A stretch of DNA of 64,000 nucleotides from Legionella spiritensis (GCF_900186965.1 NZ_LT906457.1:1080501-1144500), one strand, 5' to 3'. Counted from the stretch's first letter, positions 17,540 to 26,453 are shown. Numbers and translations are program-made. Notes: generated by a model not told the origin, from the letters alone.

Positions 17540-18472
17540 TTATTCGCATTGATCCCAGTCATTTTTTCTGATTTCACCAGTTTGATAAAATTGTCGAACA
17601 AATTTGATATACTCTTTAAAATCCGTGTTTTCTTCAAGAATTCGATTTACATTATCCCAGTCAATTTGTGGTCTTTCTCTTGCTGGAATTTGAATTTGGC
17701 TCTCTGCAGGATTTTCAGTGTTAAGCTTAATAAATCCTATACCATGTAGACTAGATAAAATCCTTAGCTCATGTGCTGCCTTATCATCTAGCACATTTGC
17801 AACCAGATATCCAAAATTTGCCCAGGATGAGTTGCTTATCGTTTGAAAAAATACCTCTCTTAGGTTTGAGAGATTAACTTTAATTTTTACCTCAAATGAC
17901 CAAAGCTTAGTCTTTTTATCATAATAATGCTGTACACAATCTTTAACCTCATGATTCCAATGACGACTCAAATCCTCAAGGCCAACTATATCTGGATGCA
18001 GCCATTTGTTTCCACCTTGACCATACCGGTTGCTTGATTTTTTCTCATCTATTCTTTTGCTATAAATATTTAACTCAGACCATAAAAATTCTGAAAGTAT
18101 GGGATATAAATCATGTTCTCTTGGTTTTTGATTGACTTGAGCTGATGAATTATCCACATCCTCTTCAATAATTTGAATCTCATCGCTATCCGATAATTCA
18201 GTATAGTAATATTCTCTGGGGCGGTCTGCTGTTGTTTTAATATTGTCCAGTTCTAAGCGAGTGTTTTTCGCCGTAATCTCTCTAACAAGCTGGTTTATTA
18301 AAGCATCATTCGTGTCTAATGGAATAACAGTCGCCTTTGATCGTTGTTGTTTTTTCTTACACTCTTCAGGATAATTAGCAAAAATCCACTCAGCAATTTC
18401 TTTCGCTGTAAATTTTTGCCCTTGGTTTGACTTAAGAAAATCTATTGTTATTTTTGTTAAATTGAGCGCCAT
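17540..18472 (-). CDS. HARE-HTH protein with nuclease-like C-terminal domain (COG2958-like)
   Basis: The 310-residue protein starts with a HARE/HB1-type winged helix (ALNLTKITIDFLKSNQGQKFTAKEIAEWIFANYP, ~1-60). A C-terminal domain (~115-280) follows with LYPILSEFLW, IYSKRIDEKKSSNRYGQGGNKWLHPDIVGLEDLS, SFEVKIKVNLSN and SNSSWANFGYLVA. The P-D ... E-V-K spacing fits a PD-(D/E)xK nuclease core. HARE-HTH domains have been linked to DNA modification and restriction. No partner methylase is nearby; it sits beside the MazEF pair and may be a solitary defence gene. Function is inferred. Confidence 0.75.
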   Translation of the reverse strand: MALNLTKITIDFLKSNQGQKFTAKEIAEWIFANYPEECKKKQQRSKATVIPLDTNDALINQLVREITAKNTRLELDNIKTTADRPREYYYTELSDSDEIQIIEEDVDNSSAQVNQKPREHDLYPILSEFLWSELNIYSKRIDEKKSSNRYGQGGNKWLHPDIVGLEDLSRHWNHEVKDCVQHYYDKKTKLWSFEVKIKVNLSNLREVFFQTISNSSWANFGYLVANVLDDKAAHELRILSSLHGIGFIKLNTENPAESQIQIPARERPQIDWDNVNRILEENTDFKEYIKFVRQFYQTGEIRKNDWDQCE

Positions 18473-18500
18473 ATCGACAATTCCTTTTATAATAATTTAA

Positions 18501-19239
18501 TCATAGCATCTCATTTAAATTTGAATTATAAGCAAATTGCATTTGGACAGTGGATGGCGATGTCATATAGTGAACAGGTGGAGTATCCATTATCATTTGA
18601 AACTCCTCATACGGCATGTCATTAAGATCGTCAGCAGTCACATTTTCCAAAGATTTATACGCTAAAATTTCTGACGGTTGTTCAGAGGATTCTGCAGTGA
18701 ATCGTTCATCATTAAAATAAGGAAAAAAATTAAACAAATTCCTTGGCAACCATACACGCCCAGGCATTGTATCTAATCCTTGACTGTAAAAAGCCCACAA
18801 GGCATAGGTGTCGCAACGCCAGGTTCCACATTCAAGGACTTGGCCTGTAGTAGGAATTCCAGCACCAATATGATAGTTAGTATCGTTAGTGTACTTAGGG
18901 CACCACCAACGCTGCTGATTAGCTTCGACGAGGATATTATAGCCAATCACACCTCTGTCAGCGACTCCGTATTTACTTCCCCAATATTTTGAGCGAGATT
19001 TAAAGTTACTGATAGTGTTAATTTGACCCACCGGATTTTCATTAAGTACTTCTATCACTTGATCTGCGTTGTTTCCCATGCCATCAGGAGACATCATATA
19101 AGTGGTAGAAATACCGACGTGTCCCGCCCAGCCAAATCCTGGAATAAGCAAATCTCTTCCCATAATTTCAGCGGGATAAATCTTCTTGGCATAGGTTGGT
19201 GAACAGGTAAGCGTTGCGACAGTTAAAGTGATACCTAAT
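18501..19239 (-). pseudogene. Secreted papain-like (permuted NlpC/P60 or YiiX-like) protein, frameshifted in the signal peptide
   Basis: The open frame 18501-19163 gives 220 residues, but in-frame sequence upstream reads TVLGITLTVATLTCSPTYA then KKIYPAEIM, a signal peptide. Its natural start ATGAAAAATAAAGCC (near 19239) is one base out of frame; one more A in the A-run would restore MKNKSLTVLG. The body has GWAGHVGI (His) followed much later by GTWRCDTYALWAF (Cys), the reversed His-then-Cys order of permuted NlpC/P60-type hydrolases. If the shorter frame were translated it would lack an export signal. Extent is given from the stop to the presumed original start. Confidence 0.6.
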
Positions 19240-19392
19240 ACGGTCAGGCTTTATTTTTCATTATCTAAATTCCTTCTATACATCCATTGTTACATTACTA
19301 AGTTAATTTATTTCAGTGTAATCAGAAGCATTGCTGTTTATTGTTATTTGTTATTCTGAATTGCCTTATAAATGTCCCACAACTCATTGTGG

Positions 19393-19908
19393 TTAATTTT
19401 CAAACCAATCTTCAGATGTTAAAGCAAACCGAAAATGATCTTGCCAGATATTATTGATCTTTAAATATCTGGGAGAAAAACCTTCTCTACGAAAGCCGTT
19501 CCGGGTGACCAGATGGATGGATGATGAATTTGTTGGTTGGATGTTTGCTTCAATTCTATGCAGATTCAGTTCATTAAATATTTTATCCAATAGCATTTTC
19601 AAACCTTTGCTCATGAGCCCTGTACCGGCATAATCAACGGTTGCATAAAACCCTAGATAAGCACTCTGAAACACGCCTCGTACTATTTCACTGACATTAA
19701 AAATTCCAGCGATTCTATCATCGGAAGTCATAAGAAGATAGGATTCGTTGTTTTCTGTCTGGCTTTTCTTCAATAGAATTTGAAAATCTTCTGAAGTACA
19801 AGAAACGGTCACGTAAGGGTAATGAAAATCCTTACTCTTTTTCATTGCTGAAATAAATTGGTTTTCATCTTCTGGTTCAAGGTTTTTTAAGTAAAGCATT
19901 TCTGACAC
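19393..19908 (-). CDS. RimJ/RimL-type GNAT acetyltransferase
   Basis: The 171-residue protein has the RimJ family layout: an N-terminal substrate-side region with DFHYPYV, the acetyl-CoA loop YATVDYAGTGLMSKGLKMLLDKIF (~90-113), LNLHRIEANIQPTNSSSIHLVTRNGFRREGF (~115-145) and the terminal WQDHFRFAL. It would N-acetylate a protein N-terminus or small amine. The start is GTG 19908; an ATG three codons later also fits. A fragment of a close relative lies at 193-291. Confidence 0.88.
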   Translation of the reverse strand: MSEMLYLKNLEPEDENQFISAMKKSKDFHYPYVTVSCTSEDFQILLKKSQTENNESYLLMTSDDRIAGIFNVSEIVRGVFQSAYLGFYATVDYAGTGLMSKGLKMLLDKIFNELNLHRIEANIQPTNSSSIHLVTRNGFRREGFSPRYLKINNIWQDHFRFALTSEDWFEN

Positions 19909-20585
19909 TTATGTTGAAAAATTTGAGTTGCTATTTTACCATTGATACCGAGTTTATCTATCCGCAATAAATTTTATGAAACAGATTAAATTTCATTTTA
20001 AGAAAAAATCATTTTCATGTGGTCCTTGTGCTCTTCGCATGATACTGGAAACATTAATCGTATTTCTCGAACGTGTCACTTAGAAATTTTCTAAGTGCGC
20101 AATATACATTGCTTTGCAATCCTCTTAATTTGAACTATTTTGTTGCTCTAAAAAGGTAAAGTGATGGTTGTCTTATAGTTTCATTTACGACTGATTAAAT
20201 TGACTTTGCAGTGAACGTGGGAATTTGTAATTTTGTTCAAACGCATTGAGCGCCTTTGAACAACTGCCGTTGTAGGATGCCAATGAGTTTTGGCCCTATG
20301 TGTGCCGCACAGGGAATTGGGCTTACTTGGATACAAAAATAAGAAATTTGCAGGTCTCCTGCTGTAAAAGGGATTTAAATCACCCTCATTGACTAAAATT
20401 TAGTCTAATGTTACCCTTGCTGAAATTTGTCGGTTACTTTTCCATAAACAGTGAGACTGGCATTTTGACGCAGGTTGTTCTCAAGTCATTAAAATGGCTA
20501 CAGGATTGGCTAATCGCTTTATCAGAGAGCTCCTGAAGTACATTGAACTATGCTCTTGATGGGCGCTCTTTTAAGGAAACAAACG
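19909..20585. other. Gene-poor region with two palindromes
   Basis: No convincing gene. It holds a stem-loop CACTTAGAA-ATT-TTCTAAGTG at 20077-20097 and a palindrome GACTAAAATTTAGTC at 20391-20405. The minus strand between about 20190 and 20330 has short coding-like stretches but stops in all frames, consistent with a decayed gene that I cannot identify. Confidence 0.4.
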
Positions 20586-21470
20586 ATGTCCAATCTCCAT
20601 GAACGAGTCAAAAAAATCATAGAAGAAACGAGAGGTGCTTTGCTGGCCAGTGAAATTATGACGCTTACAGAAGAATGCCCGGAACATCAGAAAAAACTAC
20701 TACTCCAGGCCTTTGTGGATGATCACGGCTTCGAGAAGATCATAAAAGACTCAGACTTTAAGTGGCTGGTTTATGAAATTAAAACGCTTGTAGAGGCATT
20801 TCCAGAGCATCAGAATGACCTGATCCAGGCATTTCTGGATGAGCAAGAAGGCTTAAAGAAAATCATAAAAGAAGCAGATGGTAAGGGGGAGCTGGCTTAC
20901 AAAATGAAAACACTTGCCGAGGCGTTTCCTGAATCTCGTGAAAAGCTATTCCAGTTCTTTGTGAATGAGCAAGGCTTAAAGAAAATCATACAAGATGAAG
21001 ACGGTTCTTATTGGCTGAGTCAAAGAGTGAAAACGCTTGCTGAGGCGTTTCCAGAATCTCGTGAAAAACTCTTAAAGGCCTTTCTGGATGGAGAAGGTTT
21101 GGAGAAAATTAAAAAAGCAGCACACGGTGTTGAGCAGCCTCTGGCTTGGGAAATGAATAGGCTTGCCGAGGTGTTTCCGAAACATCAACCATCTTTTCAA
21201 TTACCCTTTGATGAAATTAAGCCTGCAATCCTGAATACTATCATGAAGGACGATATTAAAGAAAAGAGTAAAGCTATTAAGAGTTCGCATAATGCGAATA
21301 CTTTTTTTGTAACATTTCCTCGAGAACTATGTAAGGATGTGGTGAAATTCACCTGTAGTCCCAATCCGGAAATAGTGACAGAAGGTGACATTGAACAATC
21401 ATTTGCAACAGGATTTGATAAAGAACTGTCATTTGAACAGCAAAAAAACGTCGGTTTACCAAGCTGTTGA
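20586..21470 (+). CDS. Protein with 44-residue repeats, putative effector
   Basis: The protein has about 294 residues from ATG 20586 (AAGGAAAC upstream). Residues ~10-205 contain five tandem units of roughly 44 residues built on a core like KTLAEAFPESREKLFQAFLDEQGLKKIIKEADG, predicted to be paired helices. The C-terminal ~80 residues are unlike the repeats (NTFFVTFPRELCKDVVKFTC) and end in Gly-Leu-Pro-Ser-Cys. I have the impression of similar repeats in other Legionella proteins but cannot verify this. The stop lies 15 bases before an inverted repeat (21485), so the end could have been trimmed by an insertion. Confidence 0.6.
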   Translation: MSNLHERVKKIIEETRGALLASEIMTLTEECPEHQKKLLLQAFVDDHGFEKIIKDSDFKWLVYEIKTLVEAFPEHQNDLIQAFLDEQEGLKKIIKEADGKGELAYKMKTLAEAFPESREKLFQFFVNEQGLKKIIQDEDGSYWLSQRVKTLAEAFPESREKLLKAFLDGEGLEKIKKAAHGVEQPLAWEMNRLAEVFPKHQPSFQLPFDEIKPAILNTIMKDDIKEKSKAIKSSHNANTFFVTFPRELCKDVVKFTCSPNPEIVTEGDIEQSFATGFDKELSFEQQKNVGLPSC

Positions 21471-21484
21471 TTCAGTGACGACCA

Positions 21485-21888
21485 GTTAACCTTGCTGCCG
21501 CGTAAGCGGAGCAGAGTTAACCGACGCCAGCAAAAGAACAATCAGCAGTCATTGAAAAATCCCGAAATGACATAGCAACAGGGGTAATCATCAAATTGAC
21601 TTGAGGGGAGCCAGGTCATTTGTCATTGGGGGGTATTGATCTCCCCTTTTGGGTTTCGCAGGCTTGGTGGCGTAAAAAATCACAGATCTAAAGAGGCTTA
21701 AGAAGCTGAAAAATCGCAGTCGCGATAAAGCAGAATATCTCTGTCTTTAGGCACGCACGTTTGCCGAAAGTTCAGCACCAATGCAATGATTTGCTCAAGC
21801 TCATCTTGTGATTTTTCAATGACCTTTGGTAAGTCTTTGGCTGGTGTCATTTAGTAACTATGCTCTACCCGGGGGCAGCAAGGTTAAC
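21485..21888. mobile_element. 404-base remnant or MITE bounded by 15-base inverted repeats
   Basis: GTTAACCTTGCTGCC at 21485-21499 is repeated exactly in reverse complement at 21874-21888. Inside, the minus strand has a 50-codon frame starting MTPAKDLPKVIEKSQDELEQ that could be the first part of an IS66-type TnpC, and GTAAGCGG near the left end is like IS66 termini. No target duplication was found. The remainder of 21471-22214 shows no gene. Confidence 0.45.
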
Positions 21889-22214
21889 TAGCAGTCGCAA
21901 TAAAATCAATAGGTTAATTGGGGAAAATAATCATCTACTCTTGTTTGCTGCAAAGTCATCAATGTTTAGTTGATCTTTAAACTGAGGACTATACTCGTTT
22001 CTGATAATTTTTTGCTCTTAATTATTGTTATTCACTTTCACCTCTGGTTAATATTTTATCTTCTTAACAGGATTTCCAATCAATCAGAGCAGGATCAATA
22101 AATTTATAAAGAAAGGGAATTGATTGTATCATTGGACTGTTTGCAGTCCGAACAATATGTACTATCACATGGAAAAAAACTAAAATCCCCAGAAAGTATA
22201 CAATTAGAATTTAA

Positions 22215-23183
22215 TTATTCAAATAGCAAGCGTGCTGCATTACCATAAGCAATTTTATATTTATCGTCATCATTTAAGGGAATGGATTCAAACCAATCAC
22301 TAGCTTGCTTGCTATCTTCATAAGGGTAATCAACTGAAAAGAGTATTTTGTCAATGCCCATGACAGCAAGCGCATGTTGTAATGCTGGGGTGTGAAAAAA
22401 GCCACTGGTGGTGATGTAAAAATTTGAAGTTAAATAGTCAGTGATCAGTCTTTGGCACGGTAAATCTTTGAACCATCCTTCAAGTTTAATCCGATGATCC
22501 ATTCGCCATGCCCAAAATGGCAACATTTCACCCATATGACCAATGATAACGGTGAGATTTGGAAAGCGATCAAATACACCTGAAAGCATCATGCGAGCAC
22601 AATGCTCTGCCGTTTCAATATGAAAGCCCCAAGCGGCTCCTTTCATGGCATCATAGGGACTATAGGTTGTTTCACGATCATCCGGAACGCCTCTTGGATG
22701 GATATAAAGTGGGAAACGATGTTTCTCTAAAGCTGCCCAAAATGGGTCAAATTCTTTGCTATCTAAATATTTTGGTGCCATATCACCACTGTTATCAAAG
22801 CCGTTGATCATACAACCCACGAATTCATCCTGCTTAACAACACGCTCAATTTCATCAGCTGCCATCTGACCTGTAATGGTTGGCACGCAGGCTAATGCTT
22901 TAAATCGATCTGGGTATTGTTGAACCGCACCAGAAAGATAATCATTCCAATTACCAGCTATTTCAGGCACACTTTCATTAGTTACAAGTCCTTGCAGACC
23001 AGGTGTAGTTACTGATAAAACGGATACAGCAATTTCATTTGCATCCATATCTGCAATCCTCGCTTCACCAATTTCCAGCAGTCCATCTAGATTGTCTTTA
23101 AATTCAGGATGGTTCATATGATCAGGCACCATTTCAATCGTTCCAGGCTGGATCATAGCTTCCTCAAGTGCGATTTTTTTCAT
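22215..23183 (-). CDS. Amidohydrolase-family decarboxylase (ACMSD / gamma-resorcylate type)
   Basis: The protein has 322 residues from ATG 23183, chosen because AGGGA sits nine bases upstream and KKIALEEAM is the usual family start; ATG 23204 is an alternative. It is a TIM-barrel amidohydrolase of the aminocarboxymuconate-semialdehyde / dihydroxybenzoate decarboxylase group. It shows LEEA at the metal site (with Ala where some members have His, as in 2,3-dihydroxybenzoate decarboxylases), LYIHPRG (His ligand), VIIGHMGEMLP and LFSVDYPYE (Asp ligand). It probably decarboxylates a hydroxyaromatic acid. It stands alone. Confidence 0.85.
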   Translation of the reverse strand: MKKIALEEAMIQPGTIEMVPDHMNHPEFKDNLDGLLEIGEARIADMDANEIAVSVLSVTTPGLQGLVTNESVPEIAGNWNDYLSGAVQQYPDRFKALACVPTITGQMAADEIERVVKQDEFVGCMINGFDNSGDMAPKYLDSKEFDPFWAALEKHRFPLYIHPRGVPDDRETTYSPYDAMKGAAWGFHIETAEHCARMMLSGVFDRFPNLTVIIGHMGEMLPFWAWRMDHRIKLEGWFKDLPCQRLITDYLTSNFYITTSGFFHTPALQHALAVMGIDKILFSVDYPYEDSKQASDWFESIPLNDDDKYKIAYGNAARLLFE

Positions 23184-23667
23184 TATAGCCGTCCCTGTTT
23201 TCATAGATACACTAAAGTATAGAGTAGGTTTCTAGCATGATAGCGCCGAAAAATAAAAATACCAAATAATCCATTGATTTTATTTGATAATTAGTTAACC
23301 TTCACACCCATTTGTTATGCTTTAAAACGGTTGATACAGTACCATTCACCATTTTTATAGAAGGAATTTCTATTCCATTGTTTTGTCAAACAAGTTTTTA
23401 TATATTGGTGAACACACGGACAATGCGTGGAAAAATCCCCGATGAATTATGAGTATAAATGAAAGAATTATTGTGATTACACTCCTTCAAAAATTTGCTA
23501 CCTGAGCCTAGATTCTCAAGATACATTCTATGTTGGCATACTTAAAGTGATCCTCTCCCGAAAACCGATCCGGCATTAATTAGAAAAACTGGCACCTATT
23601 AGTTTTCCCCCAAATTAGTACCACTTCTTCGATGAGATTCGTCAGGCAAGCAAAATAATCTCTACCA
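23184..23667. other. Gene-free region with possible IS debris
   Basis: No frame of note is present. Near 23583-23630 the minus strand reads GGTACTAATTTGGGGG followed by an AT-rich stretch, which looks like the terminus of an insertion sequence, but no partner end was found. Confidence 0.3.
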
Positions 23668-24351
23668 TTAAGCGACTCTGATGAACAATCGTTTTAATGG
23701 ATTTTCTTCTTCAAAATTGACTTTGATTGTTTGACCTTGATTGAAAAAGCCAATTTTGATTTGCGCATTAACGAAGCTCTTGATTCTATCTGTTTTAGTG
23801 AGATCATGACTTTTTTTCTCTAATCTAAAAATATCAGTAATATCATCTATTAAAAATTTTAAATACAAATTATTATCAACAATCTTATATTGACTCATAC
23901 GTGATTGAAAATAAGTTATCATATCTTTCGCATCAATTCCAAATTGTCTTGATAAAATGCCCATTTTATAAAGCTTGAACAAGGCCTCAATTTCAAATAT
24001 ATAGGCATTTGCCTCGGTATTGGGAATTTTGGCATAGACATTAAACGCATGACCCGCTTCGTGAACGAGAACCCCTATAATATCAATGTTATTTTTTTTA
24101 GGTTCAAGCAAATAAGTATGGTCGATTGCTATTGTAATATTAGGTATCCAATCCTCATGAAATTTTTTTAATTTCTTATAGGTAACTTCTGTTACAAAAA
24201 TTGCTGGGTTGCTATTCACTCCAAGAAAGGTATGTCGTTCGGGAAGGTTTATTCTAAGTTCTGGAATAATCGCATGATGACCATTATTCAATCCTTCAAA
24301 TCCAAGAATTTGGCAATAAAGCAGTATTCTTTTCATTTCTTCATACGTCAT
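23668..24351 (-). CDS. Putative zinc metalloprotease with HEAGH motif
   Basis: The protein has 227 residues. VLVHEAGHAFNVYA at ~94-107 is a clear HExxH zinc-binding helix, and EANAYIFEIEALF about 15 residues later could supply the third (Glu) ligand, a gluzincin-like spacing. There is no signal peptide, so it is cytoplasmic or a translocated effector. The N-terminal half has HHAIIPELRI and a possible substrate strand; the C-terminal third is helical and basic. No recognised family beyond the motif. Confidence 0.65.
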   Translation of the reverse strand: MTYEEMKRILLYCQILGFEGLNNGHHAIIPELRINLPERHTFLGVNSNPAIFVTEVTYKKLKKFHEDWIPNITIAIDHTYLLEPKKNNIDIIGVLVHEAGHAFNVYAKIPNTEANAYIFEIEALFKLYKMGILSRQFGIDAKDMITYFQSRMSQYKIVDNNLYLKFLIDDITDIFRLEKKSHDLTKTDRIKSFVNAQIKIGFFNQGQTIKVNFEEENPLKRLFIRVA

Positions 24352-24506
24352 AACCCCTCCTATAGCACGTTCAAATTAATGGCGCAAAATTGACACTCTC
24401 TTTATTTAAGATTCAAATTATTCATATAGATAACATTTAGATTATTTTATTGTCAATAGTGGTTGGCCAAAAAAAAACGGGGGTGCATCAAAACTGTTGA
24501 ATCAGG

Positions 24507-24607
24507 CATTCAACGTCGTGCTTATGGGTTTAGAAATTTTGAAAATTACAGGTTAAGGGTTAAGGTTTTGTGTGCTTGATTTATGCCCCCGGATTTGGGG
24601 AAGAGCC
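24507..24607 (+). mobile_element. Remnant of an ISL3 element (right end)
   Basis: These 101 bases match the last part of the ISL3-type element at 49178-49278 with about five differences. They include the transposase C-terminus, its stop and the terminal inverted repeat (CCCCCGGATTTGGGG). The rest of the element is gone. Confidence 0.85.
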
Positions 24608-24703
24608 ATAATCTATTTCCTAATATGGTATAGATTTTTATTTTTTAAATGTCTACATTGCGTCTACATGAATATTTTATTATTTGGGGAATTGTCCGTA
24701 ACC

Positions 24704-24760
24704 TATTGATTCTTATGGTGGCCAGAGGTGGAATCGAACCACCGACACAAGGATTTTCAG
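24704..24760. repeat. 57-base copy of the tRNA-Phe 3' end (putative attL)
   Basis: It is identical to 49331-49387 and in the same orientation, from the flank of the tRNA through the CCA end and T-arm to the anticodon loop, then diverging. It cannot encode a tRNA because the 5' half is missing. Together with the intact tRNA it brackets a 24.7 kb segment, as expected for an integrated island. Confidence 0.85.
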
Positions 24761-25083
24761 CCCCTTAATTAATAAATAACCAATTGATTTTATTATAAAT
24801 TTTATCGCAGGCAACCACTACAAATGTCGTACGATGTAGAACAGTGTCTTACTCAAATACGCAAATCTCACACAGTAGAATTTTCATTTTTGTTTGACAT
24901 GTGATTTTTAAAATATAGAATCTTCATCTGGTTAGACAGAAACCCTGCGCCTGTTCACTAAAGCTTTCACGAGTACTGTCATTGAACACCAATGTTCTCT
25001 TAAATCATATTAAACTAAATATTTCTCAATAATGTTTTGGAAGCAGGCGACAAAATGTTGATGAGTAAAAAATGAGGTTTATT
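24761..25083. other. Gene-free segment inside the left island end
   Basis: There is AT-rich sequence immediately inside the left repeat and no gene that I can support. It would contain the left attachment arm and the promoter of the following gene; no clear boxes stand out. Confidence 0.3.
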
Positions 25084-25845
25084 ATGATTACACCTGTTTC
25101 TCCTACATTTCTTAAGCAAGAAGCAAAAAAACTGAAAAAGAGTCAAGGCTTACAAATGAGCAAAGCACTTGATGAAGTTTCAAAAAAGTATGGATTTTCA
25201 AATTATAGGCACTATTTGAATGTTTATGAGTCCAATTCCAAACAGGTCCAGGTTACAAAAGAGGATCTATTAAAAATAATATCGCTAGAAAAAGATACTG
25301 CTAAAAAAATGGATCTCGCAATTTCATTTATTAAAGAGTCTAAAATTCTCTTTCGAGATTCGTTGGATGTTCTCAAACAATTTAAGCATTCAAAGAGGGC
25401 TATTCAAACTGTTTGTGAAAAATTGAACTTAATGAAAAAAGAAATTCATTCGTTTATGTTTAATGCTTTTCTTACAGATGAAGGCCAATATGAAGTAAAT
25501 TTCAGAGCACCTAATTTTGTTACTAAAGAGATTTCTATAATGGATATTTCCTATGAAATACGTGGCGATAACCTTTCTGTTGATGGTAATTATGTTCTTG
25601 AGACAGAATTTGAATTTGAACTAGACGAAAATGATCCTGTCAGTAAAGATGAACGCTTCAAGAATCGTAAATTTGATGGTCATTTTGAAGTTGAAATTAA
25701 TAGGCATAAGAAGATTACCCTTGTCCACTCAGATATGAGTATTGATAATGGATTAACGCCAATGCGTGGCTTTACAAAGGAGGAAGTGGAGGATTATTAC
25801 AAACGCTTTCCTGAAGAGGATGGTCGGTTTGATGATATTTTATAG
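25084..25845 (+). CDS. Hypothetical protein with glyoxalase-associated-type N-terminal helix domain
   Basis: The protein has 253 residues from ATG 25084, preceded by TGAGG at good spacing. The first ~45 residues (FLKQEAKKLKKSQGLQMSKALDEVSKKYGFSNYRHYLNVYE) resemble the small helical module found at the start of several plasmid- and island-borne proteins (LKxxAKxLxxx..., LDxxAxxxGYxxWxxL). The remainder is acidic, mostly beta, and unfamiliar, ending in EEDGRFDDIL. There is no signal peptide. Role unknown. Confidence 0.65.
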   Translation: MITPVSPTFLKQEAKKLKKSQGLQMSKALDEVSKKYGFSNYRHYLNVYESNSKQVQVTKEDLLKIISLEKDTAKKMDLAISFIKESKILFRDSLDVLKQFKHSKRAIQTVCEKLNLMKKEIHSFMFNAFLTDEGQYEVNFRAPNFVTKEISIMDISYEIRGDNLSVDGNYVLETEFEFELDENDPVSKDERFKNRKFDGHFEVEINRHKKITLVHSDMSIDNGLTPMRGFTKEEVEDYYKRFPEEDGRFDDIL

Positions 25846-25870
25846 TCCAGTCGTAGCATCTCAATGTATA

Positions 25871-25888
25871 AGCCCCAAATTTGGGGCT
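25871..25888. terminator. Perfect palindrome AGCCCCAAATTTGGGGCT
   Basis: It lies 26 bases after the stop of the preceding gene. It is an 18-base perfect palindrome and the GC-rich arms would form a strong stem; no long T-run follows. Confidence 0.45.
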
Positions 25889-25931
25889 CAATAATTAGAA
25901 AAAACATGAACATATCCATTTAACTCTACCG

Positions 25932-26058
25932 GAGTCTGTAAAATTTTCTGTGTAACTAGCCATTCCATTATTCAGTAACTCTATCACCGAATTCGATCAT
26001 AAACCGATTCATAGCTGGCTTCCAGTTGTGGATCGGCATTGTCCATTTCCGAGCAATT
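25932..26058 (-). mobile_element. Remnant of an IS256 element (right end, inverted)
   Basis: These 127 bases are the exact reverse complement of 42322-42448, that is the transposase C-terminus, its stop and the terminal repeat. The identity suggests recent divergence from the intact copy. Confidence 0.9.
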
Positions 26059-26091
26059 TACTTAATCGGTATTGAACAGGCGTCATGATGT

Positions 26092-26399
26092 TTAAAGCCT
26101 GATGGCTTCCAGATAATTAGGACTACCATCCAAGCCTGCTTGATGCATCATGTCGCGAATAGTCATGGCATGAGAGTTGTCTTTCTTGATGCCGTCTTCG
26201 CATCGTTTTATGAGGTCATTGATTAATGCCCGAATTTGTCGGGATTCCCTAGTATCAGGAGTGCGTTTGTATAAATCAAAGATTAAGAACCAGTGCGAGG
26301 AGTAGGTGTAATTGCTATAGATGGGATTGTTTCTCCATAAACACTCCACCCTAATAATACTGCATAAAATATAAAAATAAATTTGTATATCCTTAGCAT
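26092..26399 (-). pseudogene. Small secreted protein, frameshifted
   Basis: From ATG 26399 (AAGGA upstream) the frame reads MLRIYKFIFIFYAVLLGWSV, then YGETIPSIAITPTPRTGS and a stop, a good signal peptide with a short mature start. One frame over, 85 codons are open to 26092 with FDLYKRTPDTRESRQIRALINDLIKRCEDG and MTIRDMMHQAGLDG. A single-base indel around 26290 would join them into a secreted protein of about 100 residues. No family is recognised. Confidence 0.55.
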
Positions 26400-26453
26400 T
26401 AATTTTTCCTTAAGGAAGTAAAACAAATAATGCTTGCCAGCCAATTTTTTTAA

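Larger units (their letters stand above)
5410..24760. mobile_element. Putative genomic island A, bounded by tRNA-Phe-derived repeats
   Basis: The segment lies between the 35-base and 57-base copies of the tRNA-Phe 3' end. It carries putative effectors, a toxin-antitoxin pair, a nuclease-like protein, many gene fragments and an integrase relic (16256-16498). No intact integrase is present. Whether the whole 19 kb entered as one unit is inference; the fragmented content suggests several rounds of gain and loss. Confidence 0.4.

Noticed and set aside
24704..24790. Second tRNA-Phe gene
   Set aside because: Only the 3' half matches; after the anticodon loop the sequence diverges, so no cloverleaf can form.
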